A DNA stretch of 64,000 bases, taken from assembly GCA_020284085.1 (NCBI GenBank), contig JACEVL010000515.1:894501-958500 (forward strand), written 5' to 3'. The position numbers were made by a program, and so were the translations under genes. Shown here one piece after another: positions 12,901 to 64,000 of the stretch. This DNA comes from Aporrectodea caliginosa (lineage: Eukaryota; Annelida; Clitellata; Crassiclitellata; Lumbricidae). Under the pieces are notes generated by a model, which worked only from the letters and a program-made list of their open reading frames with translations, was not told the DNA's origin and did no database searches. Positions within the stretch are counted from its first letter, which is position 1. Every line of letters starts with the position of its first letter.

Positions 12901-13085
12901 TTGCAAACTAACCTGTTACGCACAGAATATTATCTGCGCTCTAGTTTGGCAAAAACAAGTTCCTTCTGGGGAATCCTCTGTTCCTTCTTATGTCTCCTTC
13001 TCCTGTCATTCCCATATGGAACAGTACTAAACGGACTGCCGACCAATCGAAAGACCGTCTCGTATAACCTTATTAAAATAATGGA
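12901..13085. repeat. right arm of the diverged inverted repeat
   Basis: Reverse-complement homologue of 10690-10885. Homology resumes on the other side of the MITE at 12548-12634. Confidence 0.75.
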
Positions 13086-13154
13086 ACAGTGAATACGGTA
13101 TAAACAGGTAGAGAAAGAGAAAAAGGGGAAAGACAGAGACAGACCAGGAAGACA

Positions 13155-13258
13155 GAGAATGAATGAAAGAACGAACGAACGAATGAATGAATGAATGAAT
13201 GAAAAATATTAGACTTACGAGTTAGACGTCAATTCTTGAATTAGAGGCGATTTGAGAA

Positions 13259-13295
<37 letters not shown>

Positions 13296-13300
13296 AACAC
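13155..13300 (+). repeat. (GAAY)n and (GACA)n microsatellites
   Basis: gaacgaacgaacgaatgaat run at about 13168-13203, and gacagacagacagacagaca at about 13265-13297. Confidence 0.9.
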
Positions 13301-13980
13301 AGAAACAGAAAGAGAGCGACGTTATTTCAAACAAGGCCTTCTGTCTCGTTGCTCCAGACTTCATTTTCTCAGCATCGGCATATATGGATGTCGCTTCAGC
13401 CAAACAATGGAGACTTTTAATCAAACTGTTCGCCCTAAAGATACATTATAAATAATATGCAAACGAAAACCAAAAGTATTCTATTATGATTAATTCTTGA
13501 ATTAGAGGACTTTTGATATTGCATCGGGAGTGGATTATCTTTAACTTTTGCTCTCGAGTTCTGCAGAAAGATGGCTGAGGGGAAACGAAGCTGGACTGTT
13601 GACTGAGTCTAGTTCTTCCTAAAACTCACGTTATCTTTGAAGTAATGGCACATCATCATACAGACTGAATAACTGACTGTGGCTCAGTCTTCGTAAAACG
13701 CAGGGATCTTTGAAGTGATGTGCAATATAATCATCATCATCAATACAGCCTTAACTTCGCTTCTTCCAACTAGAGCCCTGCGCCGGCTGTAGTAGGCCTA
13801 CTTAAAGTAAATAGGCTTAAATAGGCTTCAACTTTCATATGCCTATGCACTAGAAATTTGATATACCGGTATACAGTACTACAAACTCTTGAAGCATGAG
13901 CTGTATGCCAGGCCGAGTGTGTCCCAATCATCCCAATGTGATGATGGATATGCCTCGGGTATCATATCTAGGATGAGCCT

Positions 13981-14099
<119 letters not shown>

Positions 14100-14839
14100 T
14101 TCCATGGCCTGTCGATGCTGTATGTCTAGCCATGGACTTCTTGATTAATAATATCCAGATGTTCATGGTCTACCCCATCCAGTCCCTACGTACTTACATA
14201 CCCTACATAGGTTAGGATAGAGAGAACAGCAATACTTGGGGAAGCACATTATTGGGGTTAAGAAATGAACTAAACCTCGGTCATGCCAGGCTCGTCGCCG
14301 GTTCAGGCTCGTTCTGGCAGCCCACAATGACGGGCGGGTCTTTATTACCGGACACCGCCATGTCCGGTATAACGTCTGAAATTTCTGACCGGACAAATTA
14401 TCTAAATACCGGACTGTCCGGTTCATTACCGGACACCTGGCAACCCTACTGATGGAACATACAATTATCGGTCATCGACGATTATACAACCTATAGGCTG
14501 TTGGCATTTGAGGGAATTGCGGAACGGTCGGCTGACGGACCGGATGGCATATAATTATCCCATCATCGATTCATAGGGATAATAGCTTCGGTGCTGGCGG
14601 AACTGGCTGCGCGCAACTATTTGGCTTCTCGATCTTAGCCTATCTACCTAGCCTACGTTGCGCCCAATGGAAGAAGAGCTAGGCTACACCTCTGCCAAAA
14701 GTAGGCTAACCAGAACAACCAAACCAGTCCGATCTCTGCAGACTGTAACGCCCATCTTTTCCCACCCCTTCCCAGAGACGTAACTAAAACTTTTCTTTTG
14801 GAAGGCTTTAAACCTTGAGCATGCATGGCGAGTGCGGTA

Positions 14840-15262
14840 GCACGTCAAGCACGAGCCTATATTCGCCGGAGCTGAAGATCGTCACAGGATTGAACGGTTC
14901 CAGAGAAAGATGCAGAGAATCGGTTATCTTCCATCAACGACCAAGGGAATCGAGGAGATGATTGGCGAGGCAGAGAGGAGACTATTGCAGGCAGTGATCT
15001 GGAATGAAAGCCATGTGCTTCGGGGATTATTTCCAGGGGTAGGCCTAGTGCAAAAACATTACAATCTTCGTCCCAGGCCGCACGATTTTAAGCTCCCAGC
15101 CAAAGACGATAAAAACTATATACCAAGAGTTTTATATAGAAAGTAGCAAATAATCCTTTTTTATGAGAACAATGATAGCAACGAACTTACTATCTAATTT
15201 CTAATTTAACTTGTACCTGGATGCGGTGTGACATCCCGATTAATCAATAAACGAAGATATAT
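14840..15262 (+). mobile_element. 5'-truncated LINE: end of reverse transcriptase and 3' tail
   Basis: The frame from 14873 reads AGAEDRHRIERFQRKMQRIG, then YNLRPRPHDFKLPAKDDKNY and ends IPRVLYRK. It aligns with the copy at 27.3-27.9 kb. The 3' tail ends aatcaataaacgaag plus an AT repeat. Non-LTR retrotransposon (CR1/L2-like or a relative; clade not certain). Confidence 0.85.
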
Positions 15263-15416
15263 ATATATATATATTGGGGCCGGGGATTGATTTATTTGGG
15301 GGGCCTCATGCAGCTTCGCCTAACGCTATAGTTACGTCTCTGTCCCTTCCCGACCCTTAATTAGCTCAACAACGAATTGCCTTTAGACCTACTGGCAACC
15401 TTGGCTTACTACGGCT

Positions 15417-15674
15417 CAGTGGCGGCGCCAACATATGGGGCTAGGGTGGGCTGAAGCCCCCCCATCGGCGGCTCAGCCCCCCAAACAAAAGTGGGTGGCT
15501 GAAGCCCCTATCGGCGGCTCAGCCCCCCAAACAAAAGTGGGTGGCTGAAGCCCCTATCGGCGGCTCAGCCCCCAAACAAAAGTGGGAAATCACTGCCAAT
15601 GCCAGAGAGGAGGGGAGAAAGGGAAGGAATTGGGGTTTTAGCCCCCTAAACCTGAAATCCTGGAGCCGCTACTG
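15417..15674. mobile_element. hAT-like MITE, 258 bp, with internal tandem repeats
   Basis: Ends CAGTGGCGGC / GCCGCTACTG (one mismatch). Perfect 8-bp duplication CTACGGCT (15409-15416 and 15675-15682). Inside are about three copies of a unit of roughly 45-60 bp (core ggctcagccccccaaacaaa). Confidence 0.88.
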
Positions 15675-15870
15675 CTACGGCTGCATTACAGCATTAGTCG
15701 ACTAACAGACCTCATGGCAATCCTTCAAGATAATCAATAGCCTATGTCCACCTCATGGCGCTCGACCTTATAATCAAAGCCTTTGATTTGGTGCGGCACG
15801 CCAGCCTTTGTGAACAATTGGCGATGTTGCCTATAGGCTATATATACCAGACTTTGAATAGGCCTATAGG

Positions 15871-16455
15871 CAGTGTGCGTGATTCTCCTTACAGAATTTA
15901 TTTTAGTTGTAGTTACAGTTATAGTTAATAGTTTTTTTAATTTTAGTTATAGGTAGTATTATTTTTTAGTTATAGCTATAGTTATAGTTAATGAATTTTT
16001 ATTATATATAGGCCTAGTTAATTTTAGTTAGGCCTACTAGCCTACTTAGTTACAATAATTAAGGCTATAAGCAAAATTGTGCGTAGGCTATTAGGCTAAC
16101 ACGTACGCTGTTTCACAGTTTGCTCAGAGCTTTGAAAGCCTTTGAAGCATGGGTGAATTCAGCTACATGAATACACGAGTTTCCAAAGTAGGCTAACTGA
16201 CAAATTGCATAATAAAAATATCGCATTTTTCGTTCTCATATATTTCGAATCGTCCATATTGCACTTCCTGTTTTTATTTTTTGTATTAACGAAAATAAAG
16301 ATGAATTTTCGTTATTGTTATTTTCGTTATAGTTAGTTATAGGCCTTATAGTTAATGATATTTTTTAGTTATAGTTATAGTTATCGTTAACGAAATCATT
16401 TTATTTTCGTTAACGAACATTTTCGTTATCGTTATCGTTAACGAGAATCACACTG
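15871..16455. mobile_element. MITE, 585 bp, GTTATAGTTA-rich
   Basis: Left end CAGTGTG(CGTG)ATTCTC, right end GAGAATCACACTG; these are inverted with a 4-nt gap. The interior is a degenerate TTATAGTTA / TTTTCGTTAACGA repeat. The flanking 8 bp are not identical (cctatagg, cctaggct), so the site duplication is unproven. Confidence 0.65.
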
Positions 16456-17569
16456 CCTAGGCTAGGGTCTATAATTGTTACTTGTTAGGCATACCTACGG
16501 CAGTTAATATATTACACATGTATAGGCCTGCATAATTTACTATCGGAACAAACTCTAATAAATCTTGAAGGGTTCTTCTGGAATTAGCGAAAGCCCAAAC
16601 AGTAGCCTAGTCTGCGCATAGGTCTACTGTAACAGTTGTAGTGTAGCATATGCAGTTTGTACGTTTTCGTTTTGAATCCTCGATCGATCGACCTTCTATC
16701 TACAGCTATAGGCCTACGTGTTTCGAGTCGGACATCCTTTAGTAACTGTTATCGATTTGTGCCGCAGCCGCTTCAATTGCTTTCATCGAGGAATACCAGT
16801 AGCCTATAATCGCCCTTGGATCCAGCATGGAGCCCGTTGGAAGCCCACGTGAATCCAATCCAATGCCCATGGAAATGCTGGCAGTGTACCAACTAGCCTA
16901 GGCTGTAACTTATCCGCAGAGGCTGATCGATCAAAAGTTAACAAATCGAAATGTCTATCTAAAGGCAGGCAAGGTCAGTTTTGTTTCAGGTTAAGATCCA
17001 AGGATAAGGGTGATCGGACGCGGGTAAAACTAGCGGCACGAAATGCGTTCCCGTAGGCCTACGTTATTCTGATTGGCCTTGGCATATTAGAGTTACACCG
17101 TTAAAATGTCTCTTTGCTTGTCTCCCTCTCTATCTGTCCGTCGGCCTCTCTGTCTGTTTCTCTATCCGTCCATCTATTTGTACGTCTGCATGTCTGTCTC
17201 TAAGTCTTTCCATCACAACCTTGTGTCTGCCCGTTTGTCTGCCTGCCTCTGTACACCTATCTGTCAGTTCTGTCTATGGCCATAATAGCCTATATTATCC
17301 ATTACATTGTAATGTAAAGGGATTCAAGTATTAGTATTCAACACCTAACTTATATGAACGGATTGAACTACGTCCTGCAGTCCACGCAGCAGCGCGAATA
17401 TACAGAAAATAATTAAACATGTTTATCCGTCCTCCAGACTCCTGCTGCATGGAAACGTATAAAGCCTGTGACATATAAATGGGATTCTGCTGTAGTCCAA
17501 GACATCATAAAAAGGCTTCAGCACATACAAAAGAAACCGGATGCCACAGAACACCGAAGATCAAACAAC
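16456..17569. other. intergenic, no gene seen
   Basis: It holds CpG-containing sequence near 16.68-17.07 kb and a TCTG-rich stretch at 17.10-17.28 kb. A short plus-strand frame starting MEPVGSPRESNP (16827) is not supported by anything else. Confidence 0.4.
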
Positions 17570-20500
17570 TTTCTGTTTTGCTGAACGCCCGTTCTTTATT
17601 TTACATGTCATGAAGTCACGTATTGAAGAAAACATTAAAACAACAAAATTTGTAAATGTCAAAATCAAAATCTACAAAATATTCCTCTAAACAAAATACA
17701 AAAGAATCGTGAAACCCTTTAAATGCCAACTCTGCTCGTGGCTGTAAAAGAGTTAACCTACATCATTCAAGCGAGCGAGCGAAACCGGAAGACATAATCA
17801 TACGTTAATACTTGGTCACGTTCCAAAGTCAGTTACTAATTTCTTCCTACTTTTGCTCCATAATTCAATTCAGACGCCAATATAGCATTAGGTTCCAGCA
17901 ACTCGGTAACGTGGAAGTTGCTGGTATCTTGATACATATTCCTTTCTGAAATTTCCGTAAACTAATAATATTGTGCCATATTTAAATTACGGTAATTTTT
18001 GAAGAATATTCAATGTGGTTGCTGACGTTTCAGTAAGTAAGTTTTATCCGCCATTTAATTTAGTCTTACTCTGTTTACCTGTTCCACAACATTATGTGTG
18101 TGTTTGGTAGTATACTGAATGTATTTTTGGAACGCAACCACAATAACACGAGCTCAAACACCACAGAAAAAATGAGAAAGCTACTAAAATTTCTGTACAC
18201 ATGTCAACAACAAAACAGTTAACCCTGTTGAGAAAACATGATACAACTATAGACATCTATCGTCAGCACAAGTCTTTTCGTCAGCTTTAGCCTAAAAGCT
18301 TCACATAACTAGGTACTCACTATCTACACTAGCACGAGAAAGGTATCATTTTCACGTCATAGATGACAGTGTAACATAGCATCATGTCATTAATCAATGT
18401 CATGGTAATTTAATGTTAAGTCACATACTGGTAGATGTAACAATGCAATGTATTCTTACGAAATGCAATAAATATGGAATCTCAGTTTCACAGTATTACG
18501 GTTCCAGTAACTTGATCCTTTGTAAATTACGGTACAATGGAAACTCGTAACACTATAACATGAAGTCTGGTAGAACACATTCAGAGACATGGATCCCAAA
18601 ATTATTTCACCTATGCAAACTAAACTCGTTACAATAAGACAGTTCTTGAAGTGGCTCTCAGAGACCATTATAACCAGTTTCTGGTGTAATTTAAATGCAG
18701 TGTAAGTCATTTAGTCTAGTCTTTCTTGCATGGTTCATCATTGTTAACGTACATGTCTGAAACCTTAATCTGGTTTTAAAAGTCTTAATTAAAAAGTCTT
18801 AATCTGAATGGCTCAAGAGTCACATGAGCTGAGTCCCCAAGTGCAAATTTATACATTTAAGATACAGTGAGAATATTGCAAATAATGATTATATAGGCCC
18901 ATATGTTGGACATATGGCACTCATATGTTATGTTTTCTCGTATCTTCAACACACAACGTTGCCATTAGGGTTATTTCACAAACAGATCAAATCTAGCAAA
19001 ATCTGACAAATCACCATAATTTATAGTAGTTACAAGCTAACTTCCATGGGTAATGCCATCTACTACAAGCAGTAAAACTATTGAAATTTCTAGATTTTAT
19101 TTGTGCTACGCAAATACAAAAAGCGGAAACAGAATAATCAACTGTTTGAAAGTTTTGAGTGATGCAAACTCAAGGAATAGCTTATAACGTACAGCCAAAA
19201 CAACTTGTAAACTCTGAAAAACTCAGAAACAAAAGAGCACTGCTCCTCTTTGGCACTAGAATTTAGTTTACTGTAATTTCTAAATCAAATTCAACCCATT
19301 CTAAAGAATATTAATAGATATGCATACAGATAAGGACAGGCAATTAAAATCAAGCCCAAAGATGAAGGCTGAAATCACAGAGAGCTCTACAAAATGTATG
19401 TACCGGTATACACCTGAACACTTCCATACCAAGCCTTTCAAGATCCTTGTAAAGACACTGGAATAACGGCTATCTAACAGAACTAAAAAGATGCGTCTTG
19501 TCGAAATTAGCACCAGGCAACCAGGCTAGGTTTTTAGACATCGAACTGCCACCTAATCTAAAGCGGTTGTGGGTTTCTTCAAATTAAGACCTTACAGCAT
19601 TACTTCACTTTAGTCGTACAAAATAATTATGCAACTCGGCACAAGTTGCCATTTATGAAATATACAGCCGTTCTTAACTTGTAAACAATTTCTTTACACT
19701 CATAAACAACTGGATATTATTTGCTTAACATGCTTCCAGAACTCCAATGTGGGTTATCACCATTTTAAAGGAACTTCGTTAACTTCACGAAAAAATATGA
19801 ACCTTAAATGACTTTATTTCTTGAGTTGTTTCTGTCATCATAAAAGTTCCTTCACAACAGTCATCCGATTCTCATGACACAGAATAAAAATGTAGAAAAT
19901 GGGAAATTATTTAATACGTTTACTTCTTGCAAAACCAGAATTTTATTATTTTACTTCAATCAGTTGGCAGGCACCAAGGAAGTAAAAGTTGCTAAAATTG
20001 CTAAAATTCTTCGGAATTAGTTAAAGTTAAACTTACAAAGTGGGCCTGCAGTAAATGTGATAATTCTTTCAATGTAAGCACAATTGATTAAATACATTAA
20101 TTTCAGTAAACCCTACCAATCAGGCTGTTACAGAAGATCATAATTTTATCACAATTAATTCGTAGTCACTTTACAGAAACAGACAACTGGGGCACGTCAT
20201 GTTAAAGTTAGCATGGGCAAATTCAATAGCACTGCCCTTTACACATGACATGGATCACATTCACAATTTCCTAGCATATGCCTGAGTTACATCCTAACAC
20301 AAACAAGCGGCAACAGTGCATTAACTTGGCGCACACCTTGACACTGCACTGCACTAGGAGCATTCCCAAACAGCCAAGTTCACTGGACCCAAAGTTGACC
20401 CACATAATGTCACCAGGGGTCATCGATGAACGTGGCTGCCAGGGCAGATGCAACTGCGCGAGAAGTGCAAGTACCAATGATGCAAGAAAACAACATTGCC

Positions 20501-21371
20501 TAGAATAAGAGCGACGATGCCTCTGGAAACAAACTGCATGGAAACTTTTACACAAACTGAAACTCCAAACGTCCATTGTAACGACTCCAACAATCACAAA
20601 CTGATGGCAAACACACCTTTAACTGAATAAGTAAATGGAAATAAACGTCAAAAGAGAAATGTCAGCAAATGTCATGAACTAGTCAACAACAATTAACAAT
20701 GTAATCACATCACATGCATTTCTAGATGGCACATATTTACATTACCACGTAATCTAGATATGTTGATACGTATATACATACGCACACACTGAAACACTGA
20801 TGCCTTTGTACAAGCTTCTATTCTGGTTGGACAGTTGGCCTCCCCATGGTGTTGAAATTTGCTGGGGTCACCTCATGTGTGACCTGATCCAAATCCTCAA
20901 GCCCAATTTAATTAAGGTCCCAACCCAGGTCAAAATTACTCAGTTAAGAGCATTCATTCAGATACTCTTTTTTAACCATTATCATCAGGATTGTTTACAA
21001 TTTTATACCAATTCATTCCAGACAATAAATGCCAAGAGAATATTTTTTAAACAACAGATGTTGGAGGTAGATGGCTTAACTGGAATGGCAGAAGTTCGTT
21101 TTTTAAAGAGTTTGCATCACTTACGATTTTTCAATTCATTATTATTATTACAATTGAAATAATCGACTGCAGTAGTGATGAGCAGTGAGTAACTTCTGTC
21201 TAACATACACCATGTGGCCAATTAGTATCTGTCCTTGCTGAAAATGTTCTTCAAATCGAGCGACTAAGTCAAGACTACAAACTACAGCCACAACCGACGA
21301 CAAACGGTCCCGACTAAAACCCTAAAGGGACCGAAGTCTTCGTACAGATGACATGTGATGCGTTGCTGACA
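17570..21371 (-). other. probable KCC 3' UTR with poly(A) signal
   Basis: About 3.8 kb of AT-rich, apparently single-copy sequence follows the stop codon without repeats or long open frames. On the minus strand an AATAAA (17600-17595) is followed within 60 bases by a GT-rich run (GTTGTTTGATCTTCGGTGTT), as expected at a cleavage site. A closer poly(A) site is also possible. Confidence 0.5.
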
Positions 21372-60530
<39,159 letters not shown>

Positions 60531-60949
60531 CTGCGCACAAGCAATGAAAACACAGGAAACTGTAACACCAACGGAAACTAAACCATGACACCAGACGACT
60601 TTTTATGCACTCATAACACCACCACAAAGGATGCACTCGTACAAGTCATGCTCACTAACAACAGACACTAGGTGGCCGACTCCCTTCGGCATTCGCCCTC
60701 TAAATGCTGAGTGTGCAGGTTTTAACTACCTGAAGTGCACAATTGTCTAGCACCATCTGATGACCCATCATACAATAGAGCCCTATGTTTCGATGCAGAG
60801 TGGACAAGTAATAAGAGAAGCTCCTAGACATGAACTGATTGGTATAAACCTGGAGGGGTTTCCAGCCAGTCACAGACATTCACTGCAACTGAAATAAATC
60901 AAAGAGGCTGAATTCCGGCCAGAAGAAAATAATGTGTTCCCTAAACCCC

Positions 60950-61288
60950 AACAATTTATGTCATGAAGTGTCTGGCCACAATACTGTTAAGGGAAGGCAA
61001 GGTAAAGAAAGGTAGGGTAAGGTAAGGTAAGATGTAAATGGACCATACCCTAGCAATCCTATAGGGTCACCAAGGGTGATGATGCGTGCAAGGGGTATTA
61101 TACAGGTGTCCATGCATAACGGACATCCACAAAACCTACTTTCGACCCCCCCCTTTCCTCATTTAGTCTTTATACACCCCATCCGTTTTTGTGGATATTC
61201 GCACAAAATTGAGTACTATACTATGGCCTAGAAAAGGCTACCCTTTTGATATCACAGGGGCAAAGTTCTGCGTCCGCAGATGAGTGAC
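60950..61288. other. non-coding, GGTAA tandem motif
   Basis: ggtaaggtaaggtaag-type short repeat near 61010-61030; no gene seen. Confidence 0.4.
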
Positions 61289-61329
61289 CTCTCCCCTCTG
61301 TGCCGACGTCCTTACATGGAACTTTTCCA
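61289..61329 (-). CDS. candidate upstream KCC exon (weak)
   Basis: A 41-bp stretch lies between a strong pyrimidine-rich acceptor (tttttcttctctcttccag) and a GT donor (GAGAG/GTCACT). It reads GKVPCKDVGTEGR in the one phase that would join, through a split Gly codon, to the first recognised KCC exon at 60530. KCC N-termini are poorly conserved, so homology cannot confirm it, and no initiator Met is seen. A chance open stretch is quite possible. Confidence 0.22.
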
Positions 61330-62600
61330 CTGGAAGAGAGAAGAAAAATACCAATACCCAAGATATCATCATCTTGCTTACTTACATCAATCTCATTAAA
61401 TTATACCGTAATGACTATTATGAAAACCTGTAATACCAACACTACACAATGTCCTAATACAGCCTTCACATAAAAGCAACACCTGTCATTCAATAATCAT
61501 CATCACTCCTATTTCTGTCTGCCTCCAGTCCGGTAAAGGGGTGCTCGAGAGTGTAGTTAGCTTAAGGGACTGCACTTCTTCTTCTTCAGTCCAGCCATAT
61601 ACGGTACATGTATGCTGAAGAAATCTTGACAATAAGGCTTACTTAAAACCGACTGCTATTATCCAGCTTCCGTAAAATTATTATACACAGCATATACATG
61701 CATGTGAATAAATGATGCCTTTATTTACGTTATTGAATGTTATTAACATTTTCTTGGCTGAGTCTATGTTTGTCTATTTATTGTTTGCATATATTGGTTC
61801 GCTGTGTCTATGTTTGTATATTGGTTCACAAAGGTTTCAATAAATAAAAATGAATGAATGAAAAAATTAATTAATGAATGAATAAATCATATCTAGGAAT
61901 TATAAAAACAGGATGCAATGCACAATCTTCCATGTACATGCATTACAAAGAAATTCATACAGTTCCCATTAGTACATGTATTTAGTCCTTATTTATCTTC
62001 AGGCATGTCACACTCTTTTATGGCAAACAAAATGCAGGTTACTTATTCTGCAATAGGCCACATATGTGCATATGTAACAATTTACACAACAAGAAAACTT
62101 CTCAGCATTCCCTGGAGAGAGGCATAAGAAGGAATTGACTCATGTGTGGCATGCAGTCGACATATGTAGCGCACAGTTCTGTATAACAGCCTTATGCTCG
62201 AACATTAACGTATTGATCAACTGACCATCAAAAAGGAGCTCGATAACCGCGAGGCACTTCAATAACATTTTGACATCACTACGTTCAATGCACCGGCTGC
62301 CACTGAAAAGGGCAGTTAGGGTCACCGCAGAATACTTTTGAAATTTAACCCTATAACGACAAGCGTGTACGAAAAGCGACTGGGAAACCAATGCAGCTCG
62401 TCGTTAAAGTCTAAGCGGATCTGTTTGAGAGTAATGAGGAAGACTGGCGTAACCTTCTTTGGGCGCACTTAAGGGTGGATGCATTTGCAACGTACAAAGT
62501 CTATGAAAGCGGAAAAAGTTCACCTGTATCATTAAAAATTAACAGAATGAAGCCATTGCAGAGCTATGTTCTTTTTCATGGACATAAAGATGCAGAGAAA
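61330..62600. other. no gene seen
   Basis: AT-rich sequence with a GAAT repeat near 61.85 kb. Open frames are short, without splice or family support. Confidence 0.4.
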
Positions 62601-62614
62601 CAGAAGAACAGACC

Positions 62615-63060
62615 GAGAAATAAGGCACACAGACACGATGATACACACAGACACAATGATACACACAGACACAGTGATACACAGAGACACTGACCACTCT
62701 GTTGCCAGACGCTGGTGGCAGGCTATCAAGTGCACAGACATGCAAACAGACTTACAGACAGATGGAAAGAAACACACATGAAAAGACAGACAAAACTGTT
62801 ACTATATCTATGAATATAGATTGGCTAACATTCTGAACGAAAATCAGCGTATGGAATGATGACGCAGGCTGCAGACAGGAAGGCATCCACTTAAGTAGAT
62901 AAGCAAGCAGTCTGGCTGGCATTTAAGTAGATAAACAGGCATATAGGGAGGAAGACAATCAGTGCAACAGCCACAATGCCCGACTTAAGACAACCAGTGC
63001 AACAGCCACAATGCCAGACTTTAAGACAATCAGTGCAACAGCCACATTACCAGACTCTGA
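62615..63060 (+). repeat. ACACAGACAC-type and 40-bp tandem repeats
   Basis: Three units around acacacagacacaatgat at 62625-62690. Three copies of about 40 bp (agtgcaacagccacaatgcc) at 62955-63055. Confidence 0.85.
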
Positions 63061-63087
63061 CTATGGGGAGGGGTGGTTGTAAAAATT

Positions 63088-63240
63088 AGGGGTCTGCGGG
63101 TATACCCGTACCCGCGGGTTTACCCGTACCCGACCCGTACCCGCGGGTCGGGTACGGGTCGGGTAGACATTTTACGGGTCGGGTCGGGTACGGGTAGGAG
63201 CATTACGGGTACGGGTATACCCGGTTTTACCCGTACCGAA
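63088..63240. repeat. self-complementary ACCCGTACCCG repeat
   Basis: Dense tacccg and cgggta motifs in both orientations that could fold into long hairpins. It resembles the end of a MITE, but complete inverted ends with a site duplication were not found. Confidence 0.6.
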
Positions 63241-63867
63241 CTTAAGTTTTGGCGTTACATGTAATTGTGAGTCTTGCACCTTCAAAGACTTATCATAATG
63301 GCGGTATCCAGTCTAAGTAGCCTACCATATTCTTGTTTTGACCTATGTCCGTGCACCTTAGTGAGCTTGACATTCATTTATAGATGCTCAATTTAAAGTT
63401 ACAAAATGGTTTGTTTCAATTAGCACAGTCCAATCGTAGTGTTTTACGTATCATCTCATCTCATCCGAGTTTCAGGCCCGACAATTGGGGTCAGAGGTCG
63501 CTGACGCCGACCCTGGCAGTTCAGCAGCCGTGGTTTCTTTAAAATAGGTTGATGCAGTTACAGTAGTTGAGGCTAGGAATAGTTGAAACACCAAGTCTGT
63601 CACCCTTTCCTCTGAGAAATAAACTATTCAAATAGCGGTATTTTATTCCAAACTCCCGTGTTATGGCTGGTTGAATAAAAGTTATTTTTATTATTATTTT
63701 GTAATCGCCATAGGTAAGTGTAATCCTTCAGGCTCTAAGAAACTGTCGGAAATGTTTTGTCGTTCTGAAGTTAAAGATCATCTTCACCGGTCAAATGTGT
63801 AAACGTGCAATCGTTGTGTGCAAATTGAAAGACGCTGAAAGAGGCGTGCTGTCTCCTGCGGGTCCCC

Positions 63868-63925
63868 GAAACAAGTTATTATTATTATTATTATTATTAT
63901 TATTTTATTTTTATTATTATTACCA
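63868..63925 (+). repeat. (TTA)n microsatellite
   Basis: ATT repeats at the right end of the window. Confidence 0.9.
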
Positions 63926-64000
63926 TTACTGTGATCATCACCATGATCGTCAGATCATGGTAATAATAATTATTACTACCACATGCTTTGTAAGACCATT

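Noticed and set aside
14320..14455. MITE with CCGGACA motifs ending ctggcaaccctactg
   Set aside because: The right end looks like a hAT terminus, but no matching left end or 8-bp duplication was found.

Overview
The window is nuclear DNA of an animal, most likely a marine invertebrate. It shows long introns with GT-AG borders, abundant tetranucleotide microsatellites, non-LTR retrotransposon remnants with matching SINE tails, and many small non-autonomous DNA transposons. An invertebrate deuterostome such as an echinoderm would fit, but the species cannot be fixed from the sequence. There are no bacterial operons and no CRISPR arrays.

The one gene I can read with confidence lies on the minus strand and fills most of the window, from about 60.5 kb down to the stop codon at 21372. 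It encodes a K-Cl cotransporter (KCC; SLC12A4-7 family). I reconstructed 22 coding exons. Every splice phase matches the next one, and together they give about 1063 codons: the end of the cytosolic N-terminus, all 12 membrane segments, the glycosylated outer loop and the whole C-terminal domain up to the ending REVITIYS. The true first exon is upstream; one weak candidate lies at 61289-61329. A gene-poor stretch from 21371 down to a poly(A) signal near 17595 is probably a 3.8 kb 3' UTR.

Left part (1-17.5 kb): no complete gene. One clean orphan exon lies on the minus strand at 2365-2456. Candidate exons lie on the plus strand at 6.36, 8.71 and 8.96 kb, the first two being diverged copies of each other. 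The rest holds a 55-bp minisatellite (5.2-5.7 kb), a large diverged inverted duplication (10.7 versus 13.0 kb), LINE ends and three hAT-like MITEs.

Introns (22-60 kb): they hold LINE and SINE pieces, long microsatellites (a 409-bp CATA tract at 40.16 kb, CATC at 36.9 kb, AATC at 28.7 kb), a tandem triplication of the end of KCC exon 4 with its splice donor (48.3-48.7 kb), and six hAT-like MITEs. The 9.6-kb intron between the first two recognised exons carries a CpG-rich block (52.74-53.24 kb) and a 1.05-kb minisatellite with a 341-bp higher-order period (56.25-57.31 kb). Right end (61-64 kb): short tandem repeats and no recognised gene.

The most notable non-genic signal is a set of nine MITE-like elements from about eight families. 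Seven of them have perfect 8-bp target-site duplications, which makes hAT-type transposition the main sculptor of this locus.
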